Shown in pieces: positions 25,495 through 34,760 of a DNA stretch of 64,000 bases (the first letter of the stretch is position 1; the number at the start of each line of letters is the position of its first letter). This DNA is from Paenibacillus periandrae. GTDB lineage: Bacteria; Bacillota; Bacilli; Paenibacillales; NBRC-103111. The notes beneath the pieces were generated by a model, which saw only the letters and a list, made by a program, of their open reading frames with translations, ran no database searches and was not told the origin of the DNA. Location: the NCBI RefSeq assembly GCF_022458865.1, contig NZ_JAJNMU010000010.1, forward strand, positions 186,001 through 250,000. Reading direction: 5' to 3'. A program made the position numbers and the translations under genes.

Positions 25495-27066
25495 CTATTT
25501 TATTCTCGTTTGTGGTCCTGCCATTTCAAGAGAGTTTCCTACTTCAGCAAACTTCTTGAAATTACGGATAAAACGGTCCGTGAGTTCTCTAGAAGCGGCT
25601 TCATACGCCTCTTTGTCATGCCATGTATTTCTTGGCTGCAGAACTTCACTCGGAACACCGTTTATGAAATCAGGGCACCCAAGATTAAATATGGGATCGA
25701 CCGTGAAAGTCGCTTCCTCTATAGTCCCGTCCAGAATCGCATTAACCATAGCCCGGGTGTAAGATAAGTCAATCCTCTTCCCCATCCCATACGAACCTCC
25801 GGTCCAGCCTGTATTTACCAAATATACTTTAACCTGATGCTCATCTATTTTTTCTCCAAGCATTTTAGCATAAACAGTTGGATGAAGCGGAAGAAACGGT
25901 GCACCGAAGCAAGCTGAGAACGTCGCCTCCGGTTCCGTAACACCTCGCTCAGTACCTGCCAGCTTTGAAGTATATCCTGACAAAAAATGATACATCGCCT
26001 GGTCCTTTGTCAGTTTTGAAATGGGAGGCAATACACCGAAGGCATCCGCCGTTAAGAAAATAATTACGCCAGGATGTCCGGCTGTTCCAGGGATTAGTGC
26101 ATTCGGGATGAATTCAATCGGATACGCTGCTCGTGTATTCTCTGTAATCCGATTGTCATTATAATCCGCTACGCCTGTTTCGGGGTCCAATATCACATTT
26201 TCCAAGACCGAACCGTCACAAATAGCACGCCATATTTGCGGCTCCTTCTCCTCGGAAAGGTTGGCACATTTAGCATAGCAACCGCCTTCAAAATTAAATA
26301 CGCCTCGATCCGACCACCCATGCTCATCATCCCCGATCAATCGGCGGTTCGGATCGGCGGAAAGCGTCGTTTTTCCTGTACCGGATAACCCGAAGAATAA
26401 AGCCACATCATCTTTTTCACCCACATTAGCCGAGCAATGCATAGGGACAACATCCTTTAAAGGCAATTGATAATTTAATACGCTAAAAATCGATTTTTTC
26501 ATCTCTCCCGCGTACTCTGTACCGCCAATTAATACCAGCTTCTTTTCGAAGGAAATGCAGATGAACGTTTCCGATAAGGTTCCATCCACAGTCGGATTCG
26601 CCTTTAAGCCTGGAAGTGTGATCACCGTAAATTCCGCCTTATGTGTCAACAGCTCTTCCTTGGTCGGACGGATAAATAGCTGGTGGACAAATAAATTGTG
26701 CCATGCATACTCGTTCACAATCCGGATAGGCAATCTGTAATCTGAATCCGCTCCGGCGAACCCGTCAAATACGAATAGTTCCTTTCCCATCATATAGTCC
26801 TTCGCTTTTTTATAAAGGTGCTCAAATTGATCTGGACTAATCGGTTGGTTGACGGCCCCCCAGTGAATATGATCCATAACAGTTGGCTCCTGGACAATGA
26901 ACTTATCTTTAGGGGAACGGCCGGTATATGTGCCTGTGAATACCTGAAGTGCCCCTGAGGATGCAATAACTCCTTCCTTCCGTTCTATTGCCATCTTTTT
27001 CAACTGAGTCACGGGCAGATTATAATGCAGAGTCCTCTCTTTCGACTCCTTAACCTTGGCTTTCAT
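25495..27066 (-). CDS. pckA: Phosphoenolpyruvate carboxykinase (ATP)
   Basis: 523 residues, normal for the ATP-dependent family. Seen: FTGTYTGRSPKDKFIV, kinase loop GLSGTGKTTLS, metal-binding DDEHGWSDRGVFNFEGGCYA, and TGWTGGSYGMGKRI near the C-terminus. It converts oxaloacetate and ATP to phosphoenolpyruvate, the entry to gluconeogenesis. It lies 49 bases after the importer permease gene and 54 before the chemoreceptor gene with no hairpin on either side. Most relatives are encoded alone under catabolite control, so this operon placement is unusual and points to growth on amino acids or peptides. Confidence 0.97.
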   Translation of the reverse strand: MKAKVKESKERTLHYNLPVTQLKKMAIERKEGVIASSGALQVFTGTYTGRSPKDKFIVQEPTVMDHIHWGAVNQPISPDQFEHLYKKAKDYMMGKELFVFDGFAGADSDYRLPIRIVNEYAWHNLFVHQLFIRPTKEELLTHKAEFTVITLPGLKANPTVDGTLSETFICISFEKKLVLIGGTEYAGEMKKSIFSVLNYQLPLKDVVPMHCSANVGEKDDVALFFGLSGTGKTTLSADPNRRLIGDDEHGWSDRGVFNFEGGCYAKCANLSEEKEPQIWRAICDGSVLENVILDPETGVADYNDNRITENTRAAYPIEFIPNALIPGTAGHPGVIIFLTADAFGVLPPISKLTKDQAMYHFLSGYTSKLAGTERGVTEPEATFSACFGAPFLPLHPTVYAKMLGEKIDEHQVKVYLVNTGWTGGSYGMGKRIDLSYTRAMVNAILDGTIEEATFTVDPIFNLGCPDFINGVPSEVLQPRNTWHDKEAYEAASRELTDRFIRNFKKFAEVGNSLEMAGPQTRIK

Positions 27067-27115
27067 CGCTTCTACATCCCTTCATTCGATCATATCCTCA
27101 TCACCACCGTAACAA

Positions 27116-28045
27116 TTATTTGAAGCTTTTAGGGTCAAGTGCATCGCGTAATCCATCGCCAATAAAATTGACTGACAACACAGAAATGATGATCATCATC
27201 CCGGGAGGAACCCATAGCCACTGTTGGGAAGTCAAAACAGTAAGTGATTGAGCATCTGTCAGCATATTGCCCCAGCTTGCTGTGGGCGGTTGAACGCCCA
27301 GTCCCAGAAAGCTTAAGGACGCTTCCAGCAGAATCGCTCCGGCGACTCCGAAAGTTGCATTAACAAGAATAGGTCCCATAACATTCGGCAAAATATGATT
27401 AAACAAGATTCGGGGTGTCCCCAATCCAAGAGCAACGCCCGCCTTAATATAATCCATTTGCTTTAATGACAGCACACTGCCCCGAACGAGCCGAGCCACC
27501 GTCGTCCAACCAAGCAGACCCAGAATGAAGATGACATTCCACAAACTCGGACCAACCATACTAACGACCACTAAAATAAGCATTAGCTGTGGGAACGACA
27601 TAAAAATATCAGTAATGCGCATGATGACCATATCGATCCAACCGCCAAAGAATCCCGATACCAAGCCTAATAAAGTCCCAATGGTCACGCTGATCACTAC
27701 AGATCCAATACCTACCGCTAGAGAAACCCGTGCAGCATAAATCAAACGGCTGAGCATGTCCCGACCGGTCTGGTCTGTACCCAGCCAGTACTTGGATGAC
27801 GGCGCCCCTTCGAAGGTTCCAGTCAGCTTGTACGGATCATAAGGCGCGATCCAAGGTGCAAAAACCGCAACCAGGGTAAGCACCACCATGACGAACAACC
27901 CAGCGACAGCCAGCTTATGCATTTTAAATTTGCGAACGACCATCCAGAAATAGGTCTCTTCAACTTCTATCTTCTGCTGCGCAGCCTCTTGCAGCGCAGT
28001 CCCTATCCCGGGACCGCTCTCGACTTTCATTGGTGCCGCTGACAT
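27116..28045 (-). CDS. Oligopeptide-type ABC transporter permease (OppC/DppC)
   Basis: 309 residues with AAAGGAGGG before the ATG. An N-terminal cytoplasmic tail is followed by a membrane segment (LAVAGLFVMVVLTLVAVFA), the family signature GTDQTGRDMLSRLIYAARVSL and EAA loop ALGLGTPRILFNHILPN; six membrane segments in all. It forms the pore with the OppB-like protein encoded 20 bases upstream. First clue to substrate is the M20 hydrolase gene at the head of the operon. Confidence 0.93.
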   Translation of the reverse strand: MSAAPMKVESGPGIGTALQEAAQQKIEVEETYFWMVVRKFKMHKLAVAGLFVMVVLTLVAVFAPWIAPYDPYKLTGTFEGAPSSKYWLGTDQTGRDMLSRLIYAARVSLAVGIGSVVISVTIGTLLGLVSGFFGGWIDMVIMRITDIFMSFPQLMLILVVVSMVGPSLWNVIFILGLLGWTTVARLVRGSVLSLKQMDYIKAGVALGLGTPRILFNHILPNVMGPILVNATFGVAGAILLEASLSFLGLGVQPPTASWGNMLTDAQSLTVLTSQQWLWVPPGMMIIISVLSVNFIGDGLRDALDPKSFK

Positions 28046-28065
28046 GCAAGTCCCTCCTTTAAAGG

Positions 28066-29016
28066 TTATTTATATTTAATCCGCGGATCGACGACAGAAT
28101 ACACGATATCAGTTGCCAAATTAGCGACCAGCACCATGATAGCAGCCATTAGATTAAGCCCCATCAGTGTTGGATAATCACGGGACATGATGGATGTCAT
28201 CGTTAATTGGCCGATACCCGGCCATGAGAAGATTTGCTCTGTAATAACCGCTCCTCCAAAAAGCAGCGGAATCTCCAGGCCGACAACTGTAATGATCGGA
28301 ATCAATGCATTTCGAAGTGCATGCTTATTAATGACCATAAATTCATGCAGACCCTTCGCCCTGGCCGTCCGCAAATAATCTTGTCCAAGAATCTCCAGTA
28401 CACTAGAACGGACATAGCGCATCTTTTTCCCGGCAAATGTGATCCCGAGTACCATCACGGGTAACACGAGATGAAGCAGTCGATCTCCAATCCCGCCAGT
28501 TACGCCCAGCGTGACCATGCCCCCGGAGGGTAATATTTTCAACTGCAGCGAAAATACATAGATCAGCCCTAAAGCCATAAAAAAGTTGGGTACCGAAATC
28601 CCGATAAATGAGGCGCCTGTCGCCATATAATCCAGTTTTGAATGCTGCTTGATTGCACTCAAAATCCCCAAGGGCAAAGCTATCAATAGCCCAACAACAA
28701 TAGAAAGCCCCATTAGTAGCGCCGTTGGTCCTATCCGCTCGCTGATCAGTTGTGCAACCGGCTGGTACGAGCTGAACGAGTAGCCAAGATTGCCTTGCAG
28801 CAGGTTAACCATCCATCGATAATATTGTATATACAGTGGATCATTGAGTCCAAGCGCTTCTTTCTTCGCCAATATATCCGCTGCCGAAATGCTTGGGTCT
28901 ATCATCAGGTCCACCGGACTGCCCGGTGCCATGTTGATAATAAGGAAATTTACAATCGTCACGCCAAACAATACAGGTAAGGCGATGAGCAGCCGGCGAA
29001 TAATATAGGAAAACAT
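28066..29016 (-). CDS. Oligopeptide-type ABC transporter permease (OppB/DppB)
   Basis: 316 residues starting MFSYIIRRLLIALPVLFG, the usual OppB N-terminus, with AAAAGGAGGGGG before the ATG. Later features: FLIINMAPGSPVD, ARAKGLHEFMVINKHALRNA (EAA loop) and a C-terminus VYSVVDPRIKYK. Six membrane segments. Partner of the OppC-like permease in the same operon. Confidence 0.93.
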   Translation of the reverse strand: MFSYIIRRLLIALPVLFGVTIVNFLIINMAPGSPVDLMIDPSISAADILAKKEALGLNDPLYIQYYRWMVNLLQGNLGYSFSSYQPVAQLISERIGPTALLMGLSIVVGLLIALPLGILSAIKQHSKLDYMATGASFIGISVPNFFMALGLIYVFSLQLKILPSGGMVTLGVTGGIGDRLLHLVLPVMVLGITFAGKKMRYVRSSVLEILGQDYLRTARAKGLHEFMVINKHALRNALIPIITVVGLEIPLLFGGAVITEQIFSWPGIGQLTMTSIMSRDYPTLMGLNLMAAIMVLVANLATDIVYSVVDPRIKYK

Positions 29017-29042
29017 AGCTCCCCCTCCTTTTCTGCAAAAAC

Positions 29043-30029
29043 TTAATCTAGTGCGAAGCAGGCGGCTGCATGCCGGGTTCCCTTTAGTTCAGGCTCCTGC
29101 TCGCGGCAAATCGCCTTAGCCAGCGGGCATCGTGTATGGAACCGACAACCGCTCGGCGGATTAGCCGGACTCGGTACGTCACCCTGAATGACGATCCGCT
29201 CATTGCTCCGCAAATGCGGATTCGGCACTGGATAGGCACTTAGCAATGCCTGAGTGTAAGGATGCTTAGGATTCTGGAAAATGTCCTTCTTACTCGCTAT
29301 TTCTACGATTCTTCCCAAATACATAACTGCAATCCGATCACTGATGTAACGAACAGCCCCTAATCCATGGCCGATAAACAGGTAGGTCAAGTTTAATTCT
29401 TTTTGTAGGTCCTTTAATAGGTTAAGAATTTGCGCTTGAATCGAGACATCAAGTGCCGAAACCGGCTCATCGCAGACAATCAACTTTGGATTCAGGGACA
29501 AAGCCCGTGCGATACCGATCCGCTGGCGCTGACCACCGGAAAACTCATGCGGATAACGATTTTTATAGCTTTTAGACAATCCCACCATTTCCAGAAGATC
29601 ATCTATACGTTTGGGGATTTCATGATCCGGCACGATCCGATGGACCTTGATCGGTTCAGCCAGGATTTCCTTAATCCGCTTCCGTGGATTAAGCGAGGAA
29701 TACGGATCCTGGAAAATCATCTGCATGTTCGGGCGCACATTCTTCATCTCATCGGCGGAGAATTGGGAAATATCAGTTCCTTGAAACAAAATATGGCCTT
29801 CTGTAGGATCCTCCAGACGGATGATCGTGCGCCCTATCGTTGACTTCCCACACCCAGATTCTCCTACAAGTCCCAGTGTTTCCCCATCACGGATTGAAAA
29901 GTTGACTCCATCGACGGCCTTTACATGCCCTACCGTTCGGGAGATGATGCCCTTCGTAATCGGGTAGTATGTCTTTAAGCGTTCCACCTGCAGCAAAGGC
30001 TTAACTGTATTTTCTTCTACTTTAGCCAC
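29043..30029 (-). CDS. Oligopeptide-type ABC transporter ATPase (OppF/DppF)
   Basis: 328 residues from a GTG with GGGAGG 6 bases upstream; the frame is open to 30128 inside the neighbouring gene, but that start has no ribosome site. Walker A GESGCGKS, signature FSGGQRQRIGIARAL, Walker B LIVCDEPVSALD, and a C-terminal Opp domain with the Cys cluster GCRFHTRCPLAKAIC. The switch-region His is preceded by IGHGLG, where most relatives have IAHDL or ITHDL; the Asp-to-Gly change next to the H-loop is worth noting. Overlaps the OppD-like gene by 8 bases. Confidence 0.92.
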   Translation of the reverse strand: MAKVEENTVKPLLQVERLKTYYPITKGIISRTVGHVKAVDGVNFSIRDGETLGLVGESGCGKSTIGRTIIRLEDPTEGHILFQGTDISQFSADEMKNVRPNMQMIFQDPYSSLNPRKRIKEILAEPIKVHRIVPDHEIPKRIDDLLEMVGLSKSYKNRYPHEFSGGQRQRIGIARALSLNPKLIVCDEPVSALDVSIQAQILNLLKDLQKELNLTYLFIGHGLGAVRYISDRIAVMYLGRIVEIASKKDIFQNPKHPYTQALLSAYPVPNPHLRSNERIVIQGDVPSPANPPSGCRFHTRCPLAKAICREQEPELKGTRHAAACFALD

Positions 30030-31029
30030 TTGGCACCTCCCGGCTCTGTTGTGCCTCCCTATCCCTTTCAACCAGCCAACACCTCGACAGATGTTCCTTG
30101 CCTGCTGTAAGCAGTGGCGGAACTTCATTCACACACCGTTCCATGGCGAAGGCGCAGCGGGAATGAAACCGACAGCCGTTTGGCATCTGAAGCAGCGATG
30201 GCACCGTGCCCGGAATAGAGACCAGACGTTCCTCAAGATCGCCATCTATTTGTGGAATTGAACCAATCAATCCCTTAGTGTAAGGGTGCAAGGGATTATC
30301 AAACAGCGTAAAAACATCGGTTTCCTCAACCACCTGACCGGCATACATGACGATAACCTTATCCGCCATTTCTGCAATCACACCCAGATCATGCGTGATT
30401 AGAATGATAGCCGTACCTATTTCCTTCCGAAGCTTTTTCATCAATTCCAGGACTTGGGCCTGAATCGTCACATCAAGAGCCGTTGTAGGCTCATCGGCAA
30501 TCAATAGCTTCGGCTTACAGGAGAGCGCCATTGCGATCATGACGCGCTGCCGCATTCCCCCTGACAATGCATGGGGATATTCATCAATGATCGCGTCCGC
30601 CCTGGGGATGCCCACCTTTTTGAGCATTTCAATTGCTAGTGCGCGCGCTTCCTTCTTACCCAGCTTCAAATGCTGATTAATAGCTTCAATCAATTGATTT
30701 CCGATAGTAAATACCGGATTAAGTGATGTCATAGGTTCTTGAAATATCATTGAAATTTCGTTGCCACGGATATTCCGCATTTGTGCTTCATCAAGCTGTA
30801 CGATATCCTCACCGTCAAACAAAATCTCCCCTTTGCGAATCCGTCCCCGCTGTCCAAGCAAGCCCATGATGGATAGGGATGTGACACTCTTGCCGCATCC
30901 GGATTCGCCTACAATACCGAGGGTTTCTCCCGGCTTAAGCCGGAAGCTTACATCCTCGATCGATACGACTTCCCCTTGATCCGTTTGGAAGGCCGTCTGC
31001 AATTCGCTTATTTCCAGTAATGGTTCCAT
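30022..31029 (-). CDS. Oligopeptide-type ABC transporter ATPase (OppD/DppD)
   Basis: 335 residues. Walker A GESGCGKS, signature LSGGMRQRVMIAMAL, Walker B LLIADEPTTALD, H-loop ITHDLGV, and the C-terminal Cys motif GCRFHSRCAFAMERC. Forms the cytoplasmic motor with the OppF-like ATPase encoded downstream with an 8-base overlap. The ribosome site is weak (GGTG), suggesting translation depends partly on coupling to the upstream genes. Confidence 0.93.
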   Translation of the reverse strand: MEPLLEISELQTAFQTDQGEVVSIEDVSFRLKPGETLGIVGESGCGKSVTSLSIMGLLGQRGRIRKGEILFDGEDIVQLDEAQMRNIRGNEISMIFQEPMTSLNPVFTIGNQLIEAINQHLKLGKKEARALAIEMLKKVGIPRADAIIDEYPHALSGGMRQRVMIAMALSCKPKLLIADEPTTALDVTIQAQVLELMKKLRKEIGTAIILITHDLGVIAEMADKVIVMYAGQVVEETDVFTLFDNPLHPYTKGLIGSIPQIDGDLEERLVSIPGTVPSLLQMPNGCRFHSRCAFAMERCVNEVPPLLTAGKEHLSRCWLVERDREAQQSREVPSG

Positions 31030-31075
31030 GTGTCTTCACCACGATTCGATAGAATAAGTCATCCGTGCTGCTATA

Positions 31076-32731
31076 TCAATTTTCAATATCCCATTCGTTT
31101 ACATTAATCAGCATACCAACATCCTTCGGTTCGCCCACCTTGACCTTTTTAGAAACAGCACCCAGACGATAATCAGCATACAGGGTGAGCTGAGGCATAT
31201 CCTGCGCTATGAGCTCTTGAACTTTATTGTATATTGCAATGCGTTTTGCAGGATCTGTCTCCTTGATGCCTTCTTTGAGCAGCTCGTCCATCTTGGGGTT
31301 ATTGTAACCTCCATAATTTCCACCAGTTACGCTCGATAGGAAATAATTGGATACGTCCGGATCTAGAGAAAACGGATAACCGAGGAAAAATATATCAAAC
31401 TCGCCTTTACTCGCCTTCTGTCCCACTGTTACAAGATCATATTTGGTGACCTGTGCCTTGACGCCTATCGCCTTCAGGTTCTCTACGATAATATCTGCAC
31501 TTTGCTCACGCGTCTTCACACCTGAGGGAACAACCAGGTTTAATGTTTTGTTAAAATCCCAACCCGCTTCTTGCAGCAATTGTTGCGCCTTCTTCGGATC
31601 GTATTTATACGGCTTTAGACTTTTATTGTAGTAAGGATGAATGGATGTGTAAGGCATATCGATAACCTCGCCTTCACCTTTGAGAAGGTCATTTACCATC
31701 ATGTCCCGGTTGATAGCATAGGCAATAGCTTGTCTTACACGTGCATCCGGAAGGGTCTTGGAATTAAAAGTCATCTGCTGGTAGTTGAGCGGCTTACCCT
31801 GAATCGTTCTCAGATTACTCATATTTTTCACTTTTTCAAAATCCTGAATGGAAATAGTGCCTACACCAGGAAAATTCATTTGAATTTCGCCGCTTTGCAG
31901 CTGTGCTACAATATTGGCAGCTGGCATGATTTTGAAAAAAAGCTTGTTTAACTTGGGAGCACCCTTGAAATAATCTTTATTGGCTTGCAGCTCAACATAT
32001 TGGTCCTTCTGATAGGAGACAAAATTAAAAGGTCCATACGTTACATCCATTTTTTGCCAAAATGGGTGCTGTGCTATCTTCTCAGGATCCGCGTCTTTCA
32101 AAATATGCTTGGGTAATGGTTTTAGCTTTCTCCCGATATTTTCTTTGAATAACACCGGATCTAGAGGTGCTTTGGCGATGAACTGCACAGTATGATCATC
32201 GATTTTTTTGACACCGGTTAACTCATTTGCCCCCTCAGCTTGCTTGCCCTTATCATCAAAACCTTCGATTACCGCGTAGTACTTGGCAATATTTGAGATT
32301 GATTTAGGATGGGTTATCATTTGCACGGTAAATAACAAATCGTCCGCTGTAACCGGCTTCCCGTCCGACCATTTTGCTTTTTCGTTTAATTTCACCGTAA
32401 ATGTCTTATTGTCTTTCGTTTCTATACGGTCAGCCAACATAGGGACAAATTCCATAGAATCGTTCAATTCCACGAGCGGAGGGAACAACAAAGAAGTAAT
32501 ATGGATCGCCGTCTGGTCCAGTACATCAATTGTGCTGAATGACCCCGGTGCATTCGTTATGCCGATACTGATCGCTTTATTGCCTGTCTGGACCGTACCT
32601 CCCTTATCACTTGCCGCCTCCGGCTTCCCGCTTACGTTAGAGCCATTACTTCCACTGCAGGCCGCTAAGGTAATCATGGACATAACCAGAATCAAAAGTA
32701 GTACCAGCTTGCTTGTTTTGTGTGTCGTCAT
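31076..32731 (-). CDS. Peptide-type solute-binding lipoprotein (OppA/DppA, family 5)
   Basis: 551 residues. Lipoprotein signal with lipobox ITLAAC, then a Ser/Gly linker. Family 5 features: KWSDGKPVTADDLLFTVQM, GPFNFVSYQKDQYVELQAN, and RQAIAYAINRDMMV. Captures peptides or related amides outside the membrane. GAGGAG lies before the ATG; the gene follows the M20 hydrolase by 37 bases, and the ATPase and permease genes come after it, so it belongs to the same operon. Confidence 0.93.
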   Translation of the reverse strand: MTTHKTSKLVLLLILVMSMITLAACSGSNGSNVSGKPEAASDKGGTVQTGNKAISIGITNAPGSFSTIDVLDQTAIHITSLLFPPLVELNDSMEFVPMLADRIETKDNKTFTVKLNEKAKWSDGKPVTADDLLFTVQMITHPKSISNIAKYYAVIEGFDDKGKQAEGANELTGVKKIDDHTVQFIAKAPLDPVLFKENIGRKLKPLPKHILKDADPEKIAQHPFWQKMDVTYGPFNFVSYQKDQYVELQANKDYFKGAPKLNKLFFKIMPAANIVAQLQSGEIQMNFPGVGTISIQDFEKVKNMSNLRTIQGKPLNYQQMTFNSKTLPDARVRQAIAYAINRDMMVNDLLKGEGEVIDMPYTSIHPYYNKSLKPYKYDPKKAQQLLQEAGWDFNKTLNLVVPSGVKTREQSADIIVENLKAIGVKAQVTKYDLVTVGQKASKGEFDIFFLGYPFSLDPDVSNYFLSSVTGGNYGGYNNPKMDELLKEGIKETDPAKRIAIYNKVQELIAQDMPQLTLYADYRLGAVSKKVKVGEPKDVGMLINVNEWDIEN

Positions 32732-32768
32732 CGTGATTCTCCTCTTTTTATAGTTTTTATCGTTTTGG

Positions 32769-34193
32769 CTATCTTTTTACCGGACCTGGATTTACCTCTT
32801 TGGGAATCAGACATTTGTATGTCCGTCCTCCGAGCTGCTTAACATGCTCTTCTTTTGCCCGCTTCAGCAATTCAGGCTGCTGCAGCAGCTCAGTGGCGGT
32901 AGCTCCGATCACTTTGCCGGCATGCAGCATTCCCTTGTGGGCCATTGAGGTAGCCCCTTGGCTAACTACCTGCCATGTATGGAATGGAGTACCCAGAGCG
33001 ACACAGGCAACTGCACACTGTGCTGTCGGCACTTTCCAGCTCACATCGCCAACATCGGTCGAGCCCATAAAAGTTCCTGCCAAAGGCTCGTAAGGCTCCA
33101 GTTGATTCGATAAATTTTTATGTGCCAAACCTACGGGTAAGCTTTCATTCAACTCAGCTTCTGTCAGCGTAGCACGAATCCGGGCAGCGAATTGATCTTC
33201 CGTTCCGTTAAATACAGGGACACCAAGCTCGGTAAACTTGTCAAACATCAGCTGCTCCAGGGTCCTGTTCATAATGAGCTCCGATGAGCCTGAATCAAAT
33301 TGGATCTCCAGCTCCGTCCCCGTCATTAACGCAGCACCACGAGCCACGTTGCATACACGTTCATACATATCCTCAAGCTGCTCAGACCTGGGAACCCGCA
33401 GCTTGTACAGCACCTCAGCCTCCGCCTGGACAACATTGGGAGAAATGCCGCCGCTGTTCGTGATTGCATAATGCAGTCGCGCTTCAGGAATCAGATGCTC
33501 CCGCAAGTAATTGGCCCCCACGTTCATAAGCTCTACAGCATCCAGCGCCCCCCGTCCCAAATGTGGACTTCCTGCAGCATGTGCGCTCCTGCCTTTGAAC
33601 TTGAAGTATACCTGACAAGTGGCCAAACAACTTCTCGCGGTAATAGAGTTAATACTTCCCGGGTGCCAGGTCAAGGCAGCATCCACATCATCGAAAAGCC
33701 CATTCCTTGCCATGATGCCTTTACCGCCACCCCCCTCCTCTGCTGGGCAGCCATAAAAACGAATTGTCCCCGACAGCTTGTATTTTTCTATATAATCTCT
33801 TACTGCTACCGCCGCTGCCAGCATCCCGCTGCCGAGCAGGTTATGCCCGCAGCCATGGCCATTTCCTCCTTGTTCAACAGGATTGTGTGCCGACTCGCCC
33901 TTCGTTTGACTCAATCCGAACAAAGCGTCATACTCGCCAAGAATTGCTATGACTGGCTTTCCCTGGCCATAACTGCCTACAACAGCTGTAGGAATGCCGC
34001 CAGCATTGCGCTCTACGGTGAAGCCCTCCTGCTCCAGCACCTCGGCCATCAACTCGGCAGATCGGTGTTCCTCATATCGGGTTTCTGCATATTCCCATAT
34101 TTGGTCACTGACCCGGATGTACAGATCGCGCTTTTGTTCAATCATCTCCGCTATGCTTTGCTCCATACTTGTCTTATTTGGTATTTGTCCCAT
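32769..34193 (-). CDS. M20-family amidohydrolase (AbgB-like)
   Basis: 474 residues, long for the family and like AbgB, which splits p-aminobenzoyl-glutamate. Metal-binding motifs: GEYDALFGLSQ, GHGCGHNLLG, CPAEEGGGGK, and a dimerisation domain with GRSAHAAGSPHLGRGALDA; a late GSTDVGDVSW supplies another active-site region. Cytosolic zinc-dependent cleavage of an N-acyl or aromatic amide of an amino acid. GGGAGG lies before the ATG. It heads an operon encoding an Opp-type importer, so it probably hydrolyses what the importer brings in. Confidence 0.88.
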   Translation of the reverse strand: MGQIPNKTSMEQSIAEMIEQKRDLYIRVSDQIWEYAETRYEEHRSAELMAEVLEQEGFTVERNAGGIPTAVVGSYGQGKPVIAILGEYDALFGLSQTKGESAHNPVEQGGNGHGCGHNLLGSGMLAAAVAVRDYIEKYKLSGTIRFYGCPAEEGGGGKGIMARNGLFDDVDAALTWHPGSINSITARSCLATCQVYFKFKGRSAHAAGSPHLGRGALDAVELMNVGANYLREHLIPEARLHYAITNSGGISPNVVQAEAEVLYKLRVPRSEQLEDMYERVCNVARGAALMTGTELEIQFDSGSSELIMNRTLEQLMFDKFTELGVPVFNGTEDQFAARIRATLTEAELNESLPVGLAHKNLSNQLEPYEPLAGTFMGSTDVGDVSWKVPTAQCAVACVALGTPFHTWQVVSQGATSMAHKGMLHAGKVIGATATELLQQPELLKRAKEEHVKQLGGRTYKCLIPKEVNPGPVKR

Positions 34194-34449
34194 ACATAAT
34201 CCCTCCCGTTAAGCGATTTAATTTCAGTTCAAAACCATCCATGAATAACCTACTGAATAAGCTCCCTCTTTTTATTATGTCATATTTCCTAACTTTAATT
34301 TAACATCACATTCACATTAATGAAAAGGCATCTTCGTTAGTATTAAGTATCATTTCTTAACCTGTACCCAGATAGCAGCTGATGATGTCTATGTACCTCT
34401 CCTTCATATTTCACATATGGATTATGCTCTATTCTATGGACACGAGTAA

Positions 34450-34463
34450 ATAAAGCGCTTTCT
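34450..34463. promoter_or_regulatory. Possible catabolite-responsive (cre) site
   Basis: The core AAAGCGCTTT is the perfect centre of the CcpA-binding palindrome; the outer bases (AT...CT) match less well, 11 of 14 against the ideal palindrome. It lies 257 bases upstream of the M20 hydrolase start and 298 from the regulator start. If real it would place peptide uptake and pckA under glucose repression. Confidence 0.35.
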
Positions 34464-34612
34464 TTTTCTTTATAACTCTATTTAAATATAAATCCTCCAA
34501 AATAAATAGGTAGTCCCTTTCATATTTGGTATCATTAATTTAGTGTATACTGCCGCTTCCTTCCAGCTATAGTATCCTCATATCATATTTCACTCTATAT
34601 TTAACATTTAAA

Positions 34613-34641
34613 GTGTACTGGCAGGTTGTTAATGTTATAAT
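34613..34641 (+). promoter_or_regulatory. Extended -10 promoter of the YesN/YesM pair
   Basis: TGTTATAAT at 34633-34641 is a perfect extended -10; the -35 position (GTGTAC) is poor, as is common with this class. The predicted transcript would have a leader of about 113 bases. Confidence 0.5.
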
Positions 34642-34760
34642 TTAAAAAATGTTTCACAGCCCCATATCCACGGATCGATTAGTAATGATATATTTTGCGA
34701 CCAAACCGGGTTATACGTGTGAATGAATATTACGATGGTGAGGAGATAGGATGATCTATT

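Larger units (their letters stand above)
34194..34760. other. 567-bp AT-rich divergent regulatory region
   Basis: Lies between the M20/importer operon (minus) and a YesN-type regulator (plus). It contains a cre-like palindrome and an extended -10 promoter, entered separately. No open frame with a ribosome site, no hairpin with a T-tract and no repeat was noted. Its length leaves room for regulator sites on both sides. Confidence 0.5.

Noticed and set aside
33471..34199. 242-codon plus-strand open frame
   Set aside because: Exact antisense shadow of the M20 hydrolase gene; no ribosome site, Cys/His-rich low-complexity composition and no family motif.
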